Shown: positions 31,724 to 40,566 of the stretch, piece after piece
Layout: each line of letters begins with the position of its first letter
Position numbering within the stretch: the first letter of the stretch is position 1
Assembly: GCA_949738465.1 (NCBI GenBank)
Contig: CATJBQ010000094.1
Location: 1-46,230 of the forward strand
Direction of reading: 5' to 3'
DNA: 46,230 nucleotides
Origin: an uncultured Lachnospiraceae bacterium
GTDB lineage: Bacteria; Bacillota; Clostridia; Lachnospirales; Lachnospiraceae
The notes under the pieces: model-generated
What the model was told of the DNA's origin: nothing
What the model saw: only the letters and a program-made list of their open reading frames with translations
The model's database searches: none
Program-made: the position numbers and the translations under genes

Positions 31724-34372
31724 ATGGCAAAAGAACTGGCAAAAACCTACGACCCCAAGGGGATCGAAGACCGCCTCTACCAAAAATGGGAGGACAACAA
31801 ATATTTTCACGCAAAAGCAGACCGCAGTAAAAAGCCCTTCACCATCGTGATGCCGCCCCCCAACATTACCGGGCAGCTTCATATGGGACATGCTCTGGAT
31901 AATACCATGCAGGACATCCTGATCCGCTACAAGCGGATGCAGGGTTACAACGCCCTCTGGCAGCCTGGTACCGACCACGCCTCCATTTCCACCGAGGTCA
32001 AGGTAATCGAGGCTCTGAAGAAGGAGGGCATCGACAAAAACGATCTGGGCCGGGAGAAATTTCTGGAGCGGGTCTGGCAGTGGCGGGACGAATACGGCGG
32101 GCGCATTGTGAAACAGCTTAAAAAGATGGGCTCCTCCGCCGATTGGGACAGAGAGCGCTTTACCATGGACGAGGGCTGCTCCCACGCGGTACAGGAGGTA
32201 TTTATCAAGCTGTACGAAAAAGGCTGGATTTACAAGGGCTCCAGAATTGTCAACTGGTGTCCGGTCTGCAAGACCTCCATTTCCGACGCGGAGGTGGAGC
32301 ATGAGGAGCAGGACGGGAGCTTCTGGCATATCAATTACCCGGTGAAGGGAGAGGAAGGACGGTTTGTGGAGATCGCCACCACCCGGCCGGAGACCATGCT
32401 GGGAGATACGGCGGTGGCCGTAAATCCAGAGGATGAGCGCTACCAGGATCTGATCGGAAAGACCTTGATCCTGCCGCTGGTGGGCCGGGAGATTCCGGTA
32501 GTGGCAGACTCTTATGTGGACCGGGAATTTGGAACCGGCTGCGTGAAGATCGCGCCGGCCGATGACCCCAACTATTTTGAGGTGGGAAAGCGCCACAATC
32601 TGCCGGAGATCAACGTGATGAACGATGACGCTACCATCAATAAAAACGGTGGGAAATACGAAGGTATGGACCGCTATGAGGCCAGAACGCAGATTGTAAA
32701 GGAATTGGACGAACAAGGACTTTTGGTAAAGATCGTACCCCATGCCCACAATGTGGGAACCCATGACCGCTGTAAGACCACGGTGGAGCCGCTGGTGAAG
32801 CAGCAGTGGTTTGTGAAGATGGACGAAATGATCCGCCCGGCGGTGGAGGCCGTGAAGAAGGGGGAGATCAGGCTGCTGCCGGAGCGCATGGAAAAAATAT
32901 ATTTTAACTGGACCGACAACATCCGGGATTGGTGTATCTCCCGGCAGCTCTGGTGGGGACACCGGATTCCGGCCTATTACTGTGAGGAATGCGGGGAAAT
33001 CGTGGTGGCCCGGGAAATGCCAAAGGAATGCCCCAAGTGCGGCTGCGGTCATTTCACCCAGGATCCCGACACCTTAGACACCTGGTTTTCCTCCGCCCTG
33101 TGGCCCTTCTCCACATTAGGGTGGCCGGACAAAACCGAAGATCTTGACTATTTTTATCCCAACGACGTGCTGGTAACCGGATACGATATCATTTTCTTCT
33201 GGGTCATCCGTATGATCTTTTCCGGCTACGAGCACATGGGCGACAAGCCCTTTCACACGGTGCTGTTCCACGGGCTGATCCGGGATTCCCAGGGGAGGAA
33301 GATGAGCAAATCCTTAGGGAATGGTATCGATCCGCTGGAGGTCATCGAGAAATACGGGGCAGATGCGCTGCGTCTGACCCTGATTACCGGAAATGCCCCG
33401 GGAAATGATATGCGTTTTTACTGGGAACGGGTGGAGGCCAGCCGGAATTTTGCCAACAAGGTGTGGAACGCCTCCCGGTATATCATGATGAACCTGGAAG
33501 GACAGACGCTTCGGCAGCCTGCGCCTTCGGAGCTTGCGGCCTCGGACCGGTGGATCCTTTCCAAGGCCAATACCCTGGCGAAAGAGGTCACCGAAAATAT
33601 GGATAAATTTGAGCTGGGAATCGCCGTGCAGAAGGTGTATGATTTTATCTGGGATGAATTCTGCGACTGGTATATTGAGATGACCAAGTCCCGGATCTGG
33701 AAAAAGGAAGAAGATCCGGAATCTGCCAATACGGCGCTGTGGACTTTAAAGACCGTGCTGACCCAGGGGTTAAAGCTTCTGCATCCCTATATGCCCTTTA
33801 TCACGGAAGAAATCTTCTGTACCCTGCAGTCGGAGGAAGAGACGATTATGCTGTCCCAGTGGCCCGTTTACCGGGAGGAATGGCAGTTTGCCAGGGAAGA
33901 AGCGGTTGTGGACCAGGTGAAGGAGGCGGTGCGCGCCGTCCGTAACCTGCGTGCTGAGATGGACGTTCCTCCCAGCCGCAAGGCCCATATGTACCTGGTA
34001 TGCGAGGACACGGGAAATGCGGCGGCCTTTGAGAGCCAGAGGGAGATCTTAATGGCCTTGATGGGAGCCAGTGGCCTTAAGGTACAGCAGGGAAAGGAGG
34101 GCATTGCCGAGGATGCGGTATCCGCGGTGACATCGGCGGCAGTCATTTACATTCCCCTGGAGGATCTGGTGGATCTTGAAAAAGAGAGGGAACGCCTGAA
34201 CAAGGAGAAAGAGAAGCTGGAGCGTGAGCTGGCCCGTTCCAACGGCATGTTGGGCAACGAAAAATTCGTAAGCCGCGCCCCACAGGCCAAGATCGATGAG
34301 GAAAAGGCAAAGCTGGCCAAATACCAGCAGATGATGGAACAGGTGTGTCAGCGTCTGAAACAGCTTGGATAA
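31724..34372 (+). CDS. valS: Valyl-tRNA synthetase
   Basis: An 882-residue class I synthetase. The HIGH site is HMGH (53-56) in the PPPNITGQ context, and KMSKS is at 526-530. Between them is the CP1 editing domain (about 190-390, TTRPETMLGDTAVAV), and a Cys cluster in the ECGEIVV and CPKCGCG segments that may bind zinc. The anticodon-binding domain has WDEFCDWYIE, and the C-terminus is a coiled coil (about 815-882) typical of ValRS. It charges tRNA-Val and clears Thr mischarging. The ATG at 31724 follows AAAGGAG. Expression is controlled by the T-box leader just upstream. Confidence 0.98.
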   Translation: MAKELAKTYDPKGIEDRLYQKWEDNKYFHAKADRSKKPFTIVMPPPNITGQLHMGHALDNTMQDILIRYKRMQGYNALWQPGTDHASISTEVKVIEALKKEGIDKNDLGREKFLERVWQWRDEYGGRIVKQLKKMGSSADWDRERFTMDEGCSHAVQEVFIKLYEKGWIYKGSRIVNWCPVCKTSISDAEVEHEEQDGSFWHINYPVKGEEGRFVEIATTRPETMLGDTAVAVNPEDERYQDLIGKTLILPLVGREIPVVADSYVDREFGTGCVKIAPADDPNYFEVGKRHNLPEINVMNDDATINKNGGKYEGMDRYEARTQIVKELDEQGLLVKIVPHAHNVGTHDRCKTTVEPLVKQQWFVKMDEMIRPAVEAVKKGEIRLLPERMEKIYFNWTDNIRDWCISRQLWWGHRIPAYYCEECGEIVVAREMPKECPKCGCGHFTQDPDTLDTWFSSALWPFSTLGWPDKTEDLDYFYPNDVLVTGYDIIFFWVIRMIFSGYEHMGDKPFHTVLFHGLIRDSQGRKMSKSLGNGIDPLEVIEKYGADALRLTLITGNAPGNDMRFYWERVEASRNFANKVWNASRYIMMNLEGQTLRQPAPSELAASDRWILSKANTLAKEVTENMDKFELGIAVQKVYDFIWDEFCDWYIEMTKSRIWKKEEDPESANTALWTLKTVLTQGLKLLHPYMPFITEEIFCTLQSEEETIMLSQWPVYREEWQFAREEAVVDQVKEAVRAVRNLRAEMDVPPSRKAHMYLVCEDTGNAAAFESQREILMALMGASGLKVQQGKEGIAEDAVSAVTSAAVIYIPLEDLVDLEKERERLNKEKEKLERELARSNGMLGNEKFVSRAPQAKIDEEKAKLAKYQQMMEQVCQRLKQLG

Positions 34373-34422
34373 GCGCGCGTGGGAAATGTCGGAATTTGCG
34401 ATGAAAAATAAGTAAAATGGCC

Positions 34423-34450
34423 TTGCATAAAATCACCATTCTATTATAAT
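34423..34450 (+). promoter_or_regulatory. Putative sigma-A promoter of folC
   Basis: TTGCAT (34423-34428), a 16-bp spacer and TATAAT (34445-34450). The -10 box covers the in-frame ATG at 34449, which argues that folC translation starts further downstream. Confidence 0.6.
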
Positions 34451-34484
34451 GAAACAGGAGAAAAATAATAGAGTGGTGATTTTT

Positions 34485-35849
34485 TTGACTTATGAAGAAG
34501 CGGCAACCTGTCTTCTGGAGCTGCCGAGATTTACAAAAAAAAATGAGCCTTCCCACACGGAAGAGTTTATGCGGCTGCTGGGGAATCCCCAGGACCGTTT
34601 TGCTTATATCCATGTGGCGGGGAGCAATGGGAAGGGCAGCGTCTGTGCGTACCTGACCCAGGTTCTGATTGAGAGCGGCATCCGTGTGGGGACCTTTACC
34701 TCCCCGCATCTGGTGGACCTGCGGGAGCGCTTCTGCCTCCAGGGGGAGATGTGCAGCAGGCAGCAGTTCCTCTTTGGCTTTGACAAGGAGCAGAAGGCGG
34801 GGGAGGTGATGCAGGCGGAGGGTCTGCCCCATCCTACCTTTTTTGAATATGTGTATGCCATGGCCATGGTACTGTTTGCGCGGGAGGGCGCAGCGTGCGC
34901 CGTGGTGGAGACGGGCCTTGGCGGGCGGCTGGACGCCACCAATGTGCGCAAAAACCCGACCCTTACGGTGATTACCTCCATCAGCCTGGAGCACACGGAG
35001 ATTCTGGGCGATACCATCGGGCAGATTGCCGCGGAGAAGGCAGGGATTATAAAGCCCGGGGCGCCAGTGGTTTTTGACGGCAATGACAGGGAGGCTTCCG
35101 CAGTAATACGGGAGCGGGCCAAGGCCGTTCATGCCCCTGCGGTGGAGATTACCTGGGAAACTATAAATATTTTATTAAAGACCGGAAAAAAGATTGATTT
35201 TTCGCTGGATTCTGGGTATGATGTTACTAGTGTGGAAGTATCTGCCACCGCGCCCTATCAGGTGATGAACGGAGCCCTTGCCCTGGCGGCGGTCAATGAG
35301 CTGCGAGACCGGCAGAATGGGAAGCCGGCCGGGAATGGATGTTTTGAAAGAATGGATGCCGATGCTGTCGCCCGGGGATTTTCCAGGGCCTTCTGGCCAG
35401 GACGGATGGAGGAGGTTCTGCCGGAGGTATATCTGGACGGCGCCCACAATGTGGCCGGGATTCTGGCATTTCTGGAGGGGGCCCGCGAACTGGCCCGGGA
35501 AAAGGCGGTCCTGCTGTTTTCCATGGTGCAGGAAAAGGATTACGAGAAGGTGGCTGGGCTGCTCTGGGAGGCAGGACTCTGGGAAGAGATCATTTTGACG
35601 GAGATCCCCAGGAATCCCCGGGCTTTGAAGCCGGACTGCCTGCAGGAAGTATTTGTGAGGGCAGCCAGGGACGCCAATAAGGGAACGGCCCGCACAGCGG
35701 AGCAGGTACGGATCCGGGTCATCGGCAATGTGGGAGAAGCCTGGAAGGAGGCGCTGGCCCGCAAGAAGCAGGGCCAGAAGCTGTTCTGTGTGGGATCCTT
35801 ATACCTGATCGGCGCTTTGAAACAAGAGGTAGAAGACAGGAGGTATTGA
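34485..35849 (+). CDS. folC: Folylpolyglutamate synthase / dihydrofolate synthase
   Basis: A Mur-ligase-like enzyme of about 454 residues. Seen are the P-loop GSNGKGSV, TSPHLVDLRERF, the ETGLGGRLDATN block, ITSISLEHTEILG, and AAEKAGIIKPG, then a C-terminal domain with FWPGRMEEV and LDGAHN. It adds glutamate to folates and may also make dihydrofolate. The start is uncertain: TTG 34485 gives the family opening (M)TYEEA; ATG 34449 falls in a promoter -10 box, and GTG 34473/34476 are other choices. It begins the cluster leading to the 46-residue ORF and the TPR gene. Confidence 0.92.
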   Translation: MTYEEAATCLLELPRFTKKNEPSHTEEFMRLLGNPQDRFAYIHVAGSNGKGSVCAYLTQVLIESGIRVGTFTSPHLVDLRERFCLQGEMCSRQQFLFGFDKEQKAGEVMQAEGLPHPTFFEYVYAMAMVLFAREGAACAVVETGLGGRLDATNVRKNPTLTVITSISLEHTEILGDTIGQIAAEKAGIIKPGAPVVFDGNDREASAVIRERAKAVHAPAVEITWETINILLKTGKKIDFSLDSGYDVTSVEVSATAPYQVMNGALALAAVNELRDRQNGKPAGNGCFERMDADAVARGFSRAFWPGRMEEVLPEVYLDGAHNVAGILAFLEGARELAREKAVLLFSMVQEKDYEKVAGLLWEAGLWEEIILTEIPRNPRALKPDCLQEVFVRAARDANKGTARTAEQVRIRVIGNVGEAWKEALARKKQGQKLFCVGSLYLIGALKQEVEDRRY

Positions 35850-35851
35850 AG

Positions 35852-35992
35852 ATGATTAATTTTGAAGAGGAATTGAAGAAATTCCAGCCGAGCCTTGAAG
35901 TGGAGGAGGCGGAGGAAGCGATATATAGCCATGATTTAACCGATATGACTGACATCTTGCAGGAGATGCTGAAGGAAGCCAGAAGAGGATAG
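35852..35992 (+). CDS. Small acidic protein of unknown function (46 residues)
   Basis: A short gene 2 bp after folC with a strong AGGAGG 10 nt upstream of ATG 35852. It encodes 46 residues, rich in Glu and predicted mostly helical (MINFEEELKKF at the start, LQEMLKEARRG at the end), with no membrane segment or Cys. I do not recognise it. The tight spacing, good ribosome binding site and position 13 bp before the TPR gene suggest a real, co-translated gene rather than chance. Confidence 0.6.
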   Translation: MINFEEELKKFQPSLEVEEAEEAIYSHDLTDMTDILQEMLKEARRG

Positions 35993-36005
35993 AGAGGGAA
36001 GATCG

Positions 36006-37415
36006 ATGGAATGTATCAAATGTGGAGCAACGCTGGGCCGTGAGGATCAATGCCCGGCCTGCGGAACGGATCTGAGACTGTACCGGAGGATTGTGCATAC
36101 CTCCAACAGACATTATAACGAGGGGCTGGAACGCGCCAGGATGCGGGATTTGTCCGGGGCGGTGGACAGCCTTAAGAGCAGCCTGAAGTGGTATAAGATG
36201 AATATCCAGGCCAGGAATCTGCTGGGACTGGTTTATTTTGAGATGGGAGAGACGGTGGACGCCATCAGCGAGTGGGTCATCAGCCGCAGCCTGATGCCGG
36301 AGGAGAACCCGGCGGAGCAGTATCTGGCTTCGGTACAGTCCAACAGCAACCGGCTGGATTCCCTGAACCAGACCATCAAGAAGTATAACCAGGCGCTGGT
36401 GTACTGCAGGCAGGGTAGCAACGACCTTGCCATTATCCAGTTGAAAAAGGTGCTGACCATGAACCCGCGGATGGTGAAGGGACATCAGCTTCTGGCGCTT
36501 TTATACCTGGTGGAGGGCAATTACGAGCAGGCCAGAAAGGCCCTTAAGAGCGCCGCGCGGATTGACATCAACAATGCCGTTACCCTGCGCTACATGCGGG
36601 AGATCAACCAGGTGCTGAATAAGGAGGCCCCTGTCAGGAAGAAGGATAAGAATCATAAGAACCATAAGGAGAAGGAGGAGCTGGTGTCCTACCGCAGCGG
36701 GAATGAGACCATCATCCATCCGGCCAATTTTAAGGATAATTCCGTCTGGTCCACGATTCTGAACCTTGTGATCGGTGTGGTGATCGGCGCTTTGATTACC
36801 TGGTTTCTGATTGTCCCCAGTGTGAGGCAGGACGCGGTCAGCGACGCCAATGTGTCCGTGCGGGAGGCCAATGATACCATCAGCACCAAGAACCAGACCA
36901 TTAAGTCGCTGGAGAATCAGATTGTTTCCCTGGAGGAGCAGGTGGAGGAGCTTTCCAAGCTTGAGGATCACGGCCAGGAAGTGACAGACCGGTATGAGCA
37001 GCTATTGACGGCCTATCAGGCCTATCTGGCCCGGGACTTTGCCGCGGCGGGAAGTACCCTGGAGCAGATCGACGGGGAAGCCCTTACCGGGAAAGCCCGG
37101 GAGATCTACGACATTATGACGGGGCCGGTCAGTGAGGAGAATCTGGCGGCATTTTACCAGGAGGGCAAGGCAGCCTATGACAGCAGGGATTACGAAGGGG
37201 CTTCCATGAAGCTGCAGCAGGTGGTGGATTCCCAGGAGGATTATGAGGATGGGTACGCCATGTACTATCTGGCCCAGTCCTACCGGAACCTGGAGAATAA
37301 GGAGAAGGCCATCCAGTATTATACGAGATTTATTGAAATCCGGCCCGGCACGAAACGGGCGACTACTTCCCAGAATTACCTGAATGAATTACAGACGGAA
37401 GAAGTACAAAATTAA
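36006..37415 (+). CDS. Zinc-ribbon and TPR-repeat membrane protein
   Basis: A 469-residue protein. An N-terminal zinc ribbon (C3, C6, C16, C19) is followed by cytoplasmic TPR repeats (about 36-205), a Lys/His-rich stretch (211-223), one membrane helix (249-271), an outside coiled coil (about 290-325) and a second TPR region (about 330-460). TPR domains bind proteins, so a scaffold bridging both membrane faces is likely. It is at the end of the folC-linked run and just before the spoIIA operon, with a hairpin terminator between. I cannot assign a specific partner. Start and length are well supported by the zinc ribbon at residue 3. Confidence 0.75.
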   Translation: MECIKCGATLGREDQCPACGTDLRLYRRIVHTSNRHYNEGLERARMRDLSGAVDSLKSSLKWYKMNIQARNLLGLVYFEMGETVDAISEWVISRSLMPEENPAEQYLASVQSNSNRLDSLNQTIKKYNQALVYCRQGSNDLAIIQLKKVLTMNPRMVKGHQLLALLYLVEGNYEQARKALKSAARIDINNAVTLRYMREINQVLNKEAPVRKKDKNHKNHKEKEELVSYRSGNETIIHPANFKDNSVWSTILNLVIGVVIGALITWFLIVPSVRQDAVSDANVSVREANDTISTKNQTIKSLENQIVSLEEQVEELSKLEDHGQEVTDRYEQLLTAYQAYLARDFAAAGSTLEQIDGEALTGKAREIYDIMTGPVSEENLAAFYQEGKAAYDSRDYEGASMKLQQVVDSQEDYEDGYAMYYLAQSYRNLENKEKAIQYYTRFIEIRPGTKRATTSQNYLNELQTEEVQN

Positions 37416-37428
37416 AACAGGATTATAC

Positions 37429-37462
37429 AAAAGACGCGGGTGAAGGGGCCTGCGTCTTTTGC
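37429..37462 (+). terminator. Probable intrinsic terminator before spoIIAA
   Basis: AAAAGACGC (37429-37437) pairs with GCGTCTTTT (37452-37460), with possible extra G-C pairs inside the loop, ending in a T-rich tail. It lies 14 bp after the TPR gene stop. Confidence 0.65.
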
Positions 37463-37492
37463 TTTAAGTGAGTGAAGAAAGGAGACTTTGTT

Positions 37493-37801
37493 ATGAAGCA
37501 CAGATTTGATCCGGATACCGGCTGTCTGCTGATACATATGCCCAGGGAGGTGGACCACCATACCTCCCAGAAGCTGAGAGAGGAGACGGATTTCCTGTTG
37601 CGGCAGTATCCGGTGCGGGGGATTGTTTTTGACTTTCAGGAGACAATTTTTATGGACAGCTCCGGAATCGGCGTGATCTTAGGAAGATGCCGGAATCTGG
37701 GGCTGGCCGGCGGAGAAGCCAGCGCGATCCACCTCAATGGCCAGATCCGGAAGATTTTCCAGATGTCCGGACTGCAAAAGGTGATTTCAGTGGAAGAATA
37801 G
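37493..37801 (+). CDS. spoIIAA: Anti-sigma F factor antagonist SpoIIAA
   Basis: A 102-residue STAS protein. The phosphorylation loop is [13 protein letters not shown], with S56 matching the serine phosphorylated by SpoIIAB in Bacillus subtilis. Early [10 protein letters not shown] also matches the Bacillus protein. Unphosphorylated SpoIIAA binds SpoIIAB and frees sigma F in the forespore. The ATG at 37493 follows AAAGGAG at 8 nt. It heads the spoIIA operon, 11 bp before spoIIAB. Confidence 0.97.
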   Translation: MKHRFDPDTGCLLIHMPREVDHHTSQKLREETDFLLRQYPVRGIVFDFQETIFMDSSGIGVILGRCRNLGLAGGEASAIHLNGQIRKIFQMSGLQKVISVEE

Positions 37802-37811
37802 GAGGATAAAA

Positions 37812-38237
37812 GTGAAAAAAAGAGAAATGAAGATGGAATTTTCATCTCAATCGGAAAATGAAGGGTTTGCCAGAGTGGCGGTGGGGGCATTCATCGCGCC
37901 CTTAAATCCTACGGTGGACGAGCTGGCGGATGTGAAGACGGCGGTGTCGGAGGCGGTGACCAACGCCATCATCCACGGCTATGAGCAGCGGGAGGGAAAG
38001 ATCTGGGTCACCTGTGAAATCGAGGAGGAACGGATTGAGCTTTGCGTGATCGACACCGGCAGGGGGATTGAGGATGTGGACAAGGCCCGGGAGCCTCTGT
38101 ATACCACCAAGCCGGAGCTGGAGCGCTCCGGGATGGGCTTTACCTTTATGGAGGCTTTTATGGACGAGGTGTGGGTGACCTCTGCGGTGGGGCAGGGAAC
38201 CAGAATCACCATGCGCAAGCGGATTGGTAAGGGGTAG
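37812..38237 (+). CDS. spoIIAB: Anti-sigma F factor / serine kinase SpoIIAB
   Basis: A 141-residue GHKL-type kinase. The N box is [11 protein letters not shown], the G1 box DTGRGIED and the lid/G2 box [11 protein letters not shown]. It binds and inhibits sigma F and phosphorylates SpoIIAA with ATP. The GTG at 37812 follows GGAGG. It is separated from sigF by 2 bp, so the three are translated together. Confidence 0.97.
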   Translation: MKKREMKMEFSSQSENEGFARVAVGAFIAPLNPTVDELADVKTAVSEAVTNAIIHGYEQREGKIWVTCEIEEERIELCVIDTGRGIEDVDKAREPLYTTKPELERSGMGFTFMEAFMDEVWVTSAVGQGTRITMRKRIGKG

Positions 38238-38239
38238 CT

Positions 38240-38959
38240 ATGGACGAGACCATTGCACTGATCGAGCAGTCACAGCGGGGAGATAAGGAAGCCCGGGATA
38301 AGCTGGTGCAGAGTAACCTGGGGCTGGTCTGGAGCATTGTGCGCAGGTTTGACAACCGGGGCCAGGAGCTGGAGGATTTGTTCCAGATCGGAAGCATCGG
38401 GCTGATGAAGGCCATCGACAAGTTTGACGTAAGCTTTGAGGTACGCTTTTCCACCTACGCGGTTCCCATGATAACCGGAGAGATCAAGCGTTTCCTTAGG
38501 GACGACGGGATGATTAAGGTCAGCCGCAGCCTGAAGGAGCATGCGGTGAAGATCCGTTCGGCACAGGCCGCCCTGCAAAATGAAAAGGGCAGGGAGCCGA
38601 CCTTGCAGGAGCTTTCGGAGGCCACAGGAATTCCGCGGGAGGAGATTGTGATGGCCTTAGAGGCCAATTACGAGGTGGAGTCCATTTACAAGCCCATCGG
38701 GCAGACGGAGGGGAAGGAGGTCTGTCTGGCGGACCGGCTGGGGGAGCAGAAGAATCCCGGGGGGCGCCTGCTGGACCAGATGCTTTTAGGGCAGCTTCTA
38801 GGGAAGCTGGAGGGAATGGAGAAGGAGCTGATTTACCAGCGGTATTTCCAGGAGAAAACACAGACCCAGGTGGCGGAGAGCCTTGGAATCAGCCAGGTAC
38901 AGGTGAGCCGTCTGGAGAAGAAGATCCTGCTTCGGATGCGGCGGGAAGCGGGCATTTGA
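38240..38959 (+). CDS. sigF: RNA polymerase sigma factor SigF (early forespore)
   Basis: A 239-residue sigma-70 family factor of the sporulation group. Region 2 has LEDLFQIGSIGLMKAIDKFD and FSTYAVPMITGEIKRFLRDDG; region 3 follows, and region 4 has TQVAESLGISQVQVSRLEKK as the -35 reading helix-turn-helix. It directs the first forespore gene set after septation and is held by SpoIIAB until SpoIIAA releases it. The operon order AA-AB-sigF is the classic one and shows that the host makes endospores. Confidence 0.97.
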   Translation: MDETIALIEQSQRGDKEARDKLVQSNLGLVWSIVRRFDNRGQELEDLFQIGSIGLMKAIDKFDVSFEVRFSTYAVPMITGEIKRFLRDDGMIKVSRSLKEHAVKIRSAQAALQNEKGREPTLQELSEATGIPREEIVMALEANYEVESIYKPIGQTEGKEVCLADRLGEQKNPGGRLLDQMLLGQLLGKLEGMEKELIYQRYFQEKTQTQVAESLGISQVQVSRLEKKILLRMRREAGI

Positions 38960-38980
38960 GGAAGGAAGCTACGATAAGTC

Positions 38981-39009
38981 TTGATTTTTCAAGCGTTTTG
39001 AAATACACT
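38981..39009 (+). promoter_or_regulatory. Putative promoter of the MATE gene
   Basis: TTGATT (38981-38986), a 17-bp spacer and TACACT (39004-39009) lie in the gap between sigF and the MATE transporter gene. Confidence 0.5.
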
Positions 39010-39034
39010 TGATAGAGAAGGACAGGTGATCGGA

Positions 39035-40399
39035 ATGGAACAGACGAACCAAAGACAAACGGAAAAATATCAGCGTATGCTTACGCAGCCGGTGGAGAAG
39101 CTGGTCTGCGCACTGGCTGTCCCCTGCATTTTCAGTATGCTGGTGACGGCCTTTTACAATATGGCGGACACCTATTTTGTAGGAAAGCTGGGAACCAGCG
39201 CCACGGCGGCGGTAGGCGTGGTGTTTGCGATTATGGCATTGATCCAGGCCTGCGGATTTTTCTTCGGCCAGGGCTCCGGCAACAATATTTCAAGGCTGCT
39301 GGGGGCGGGAGAGACGGACGAGGCGGAGGGTCTGGCGGCCTGCGGATTTTTTTCCGCATTGATCGCGGGAGGCGTCGTGGCAGTGCTGGGCAATCTTTTC
39401 TGCGTACCCATCGCAAGGCTTCTGGGCTCCTCGGATACCATACTTCCCTATGCGGTGGCCTATATGCGTATCATTCTCTGCGGAGCGCCCTTTATGATGG
39501 GGTCCCTCACCCTCAACAACCTGCTGCGCTTCCAGGGCAATGCCAACTTTGCCATTATCGGGATTCTCACCGGGGCCGTCGCCAATCTGATCCTGGATCC
39601 CGTTCTGATTTTCGCGTGCCATATGGGAATCGCCGGCGCGGCCCTGGCTACGGTTCTGGGACAGGCGCTGGGATGTGTGGTGCTGTTTGTGGTGACCCAG
39701 CGCTGCGACGCCATTTCCATCCATCTGCGCAGCTTTCGGCCGTCGGGGGAGCAGTATTTTCTGATTTTCAAGGGCGGGATGCCGTCACTATGCCGTCAGG
39801 CCATCGGCAGCATCGGCACCATGGCCATGAACTGGGCGGCCGGGGTTTACGGGGACAGCGCCATTGCAGCCATGTCGGTGGTCAACCGGATTACCATGAT
39901 GGCGGTGTCGGCCATGATCGGCTTTGGGCAGGGATTCCAGCCGGTCTGCGGGTTCAATTACGGGGCGAAACGCAATGACCGGGTGAAGAGGGCCTTTTAT
40001 TTCTGCGTGAAGGTGGCGACGGTATTCCTGCTGGTGGTGGCGGTGGCAGGCGTAATCTTTGCGCCGCAGTTGATTGCGGTTTTCAGGAAGGACGATCCCG
40101 CGGTGATCGCTTTCGGGACGCTGGCCCTGCGGCTGCAGTTGATTGCCATGCCGCTGGCGGCCTGGGTCGTGATGGGGAACATGATGCTGCAGACCATGGG
40201 AATGACAGGGCGCGCTTCCTTTCTGTCCCTGGCCCGGCAGGGCGTTTTTCTGATTCCGATTCTTTTGATCCTGCCGTATCTGGTGGGGCCCATCGGCGTA
40301 CAGTCGGCCCAGATGATTGCGGACATTTTGTCCTTTGCCATCGCGATTCCGATTCTGGTTCCTGTGCTGCGCGGGATGGGAAGAAGGAAGACTGAGTGA
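39035..40399 (+). CDS. MATE family efflux transporter
   Basis: A 454-residue protein with twelve membrane helices. The N-terminal lobe has CALAVPCIFSMLVTAFYNM and ADTYFVGKLGTSATAAVG, and the C-terminal lobe has GGMPSLCRQ and GFGQGFQPVCGFNYGA, which fit the MATE subfamily common in Firmicutes. It exports cationic drugs or metabolites using a sodium or proton gradient. ATG 39035 is preferred; GTG 39026 is in frame. No regulator is adjacent, so its substrate is open. Confidence 0.93.
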   Translation: MEQTNQRQTEKYQRMLTQPVEKLVCALAVPCIFSMLVTAFYNMADTYFVGKLGTSATAAVGVVFAIMALIQACGFFFGQGSGNNISRLLGAGETDEAEGLAACGFFSALIAGGVVAVLGNLFCVPIARLLGSSDTILPYAVAYMRIILCGAPFMMGSLTLNNLLRFQGNANFAIIGILTGAVANLILDPVLIFACHMGIAGAALATVLGQALGCVVLFVVTQRCDAISIHLRSFRPSGEQYFLIFKGGMPSLCRQAIGSIGTMAMNWAAGVYGDSAIAAMSVVNRITMMAVSAMIGFGQGFQPVCGFNYGAKRNDRVKRAFYFCVKVATVFLLVVAVAGVIFAPQLIAVFRKDDPAVIAFGTLALRLQLIAMPLAAWVVMGNMMLQTMGMTGRASFLSLARQGVFLIPILLILPYLVGPIGVQSAQMIADILSFAIAIPILVPVLRGMGRRKTE

Positions 40400-40566
40400 T
40401 GTTTGGGTAAAATTCAGAAAAAATTAAAAACTTTGTGAGAAAAAAAGCAAAAAGAAAACCATCTTTTTTCCTATACTATTTAGAGAGGATAATTCCTATC
40501 CGCAGCGGCCCAGCGGTATAAAACAATGGGAAGTCTCGAAAAAATACAGGAAAAAGGGTGGTTTTT

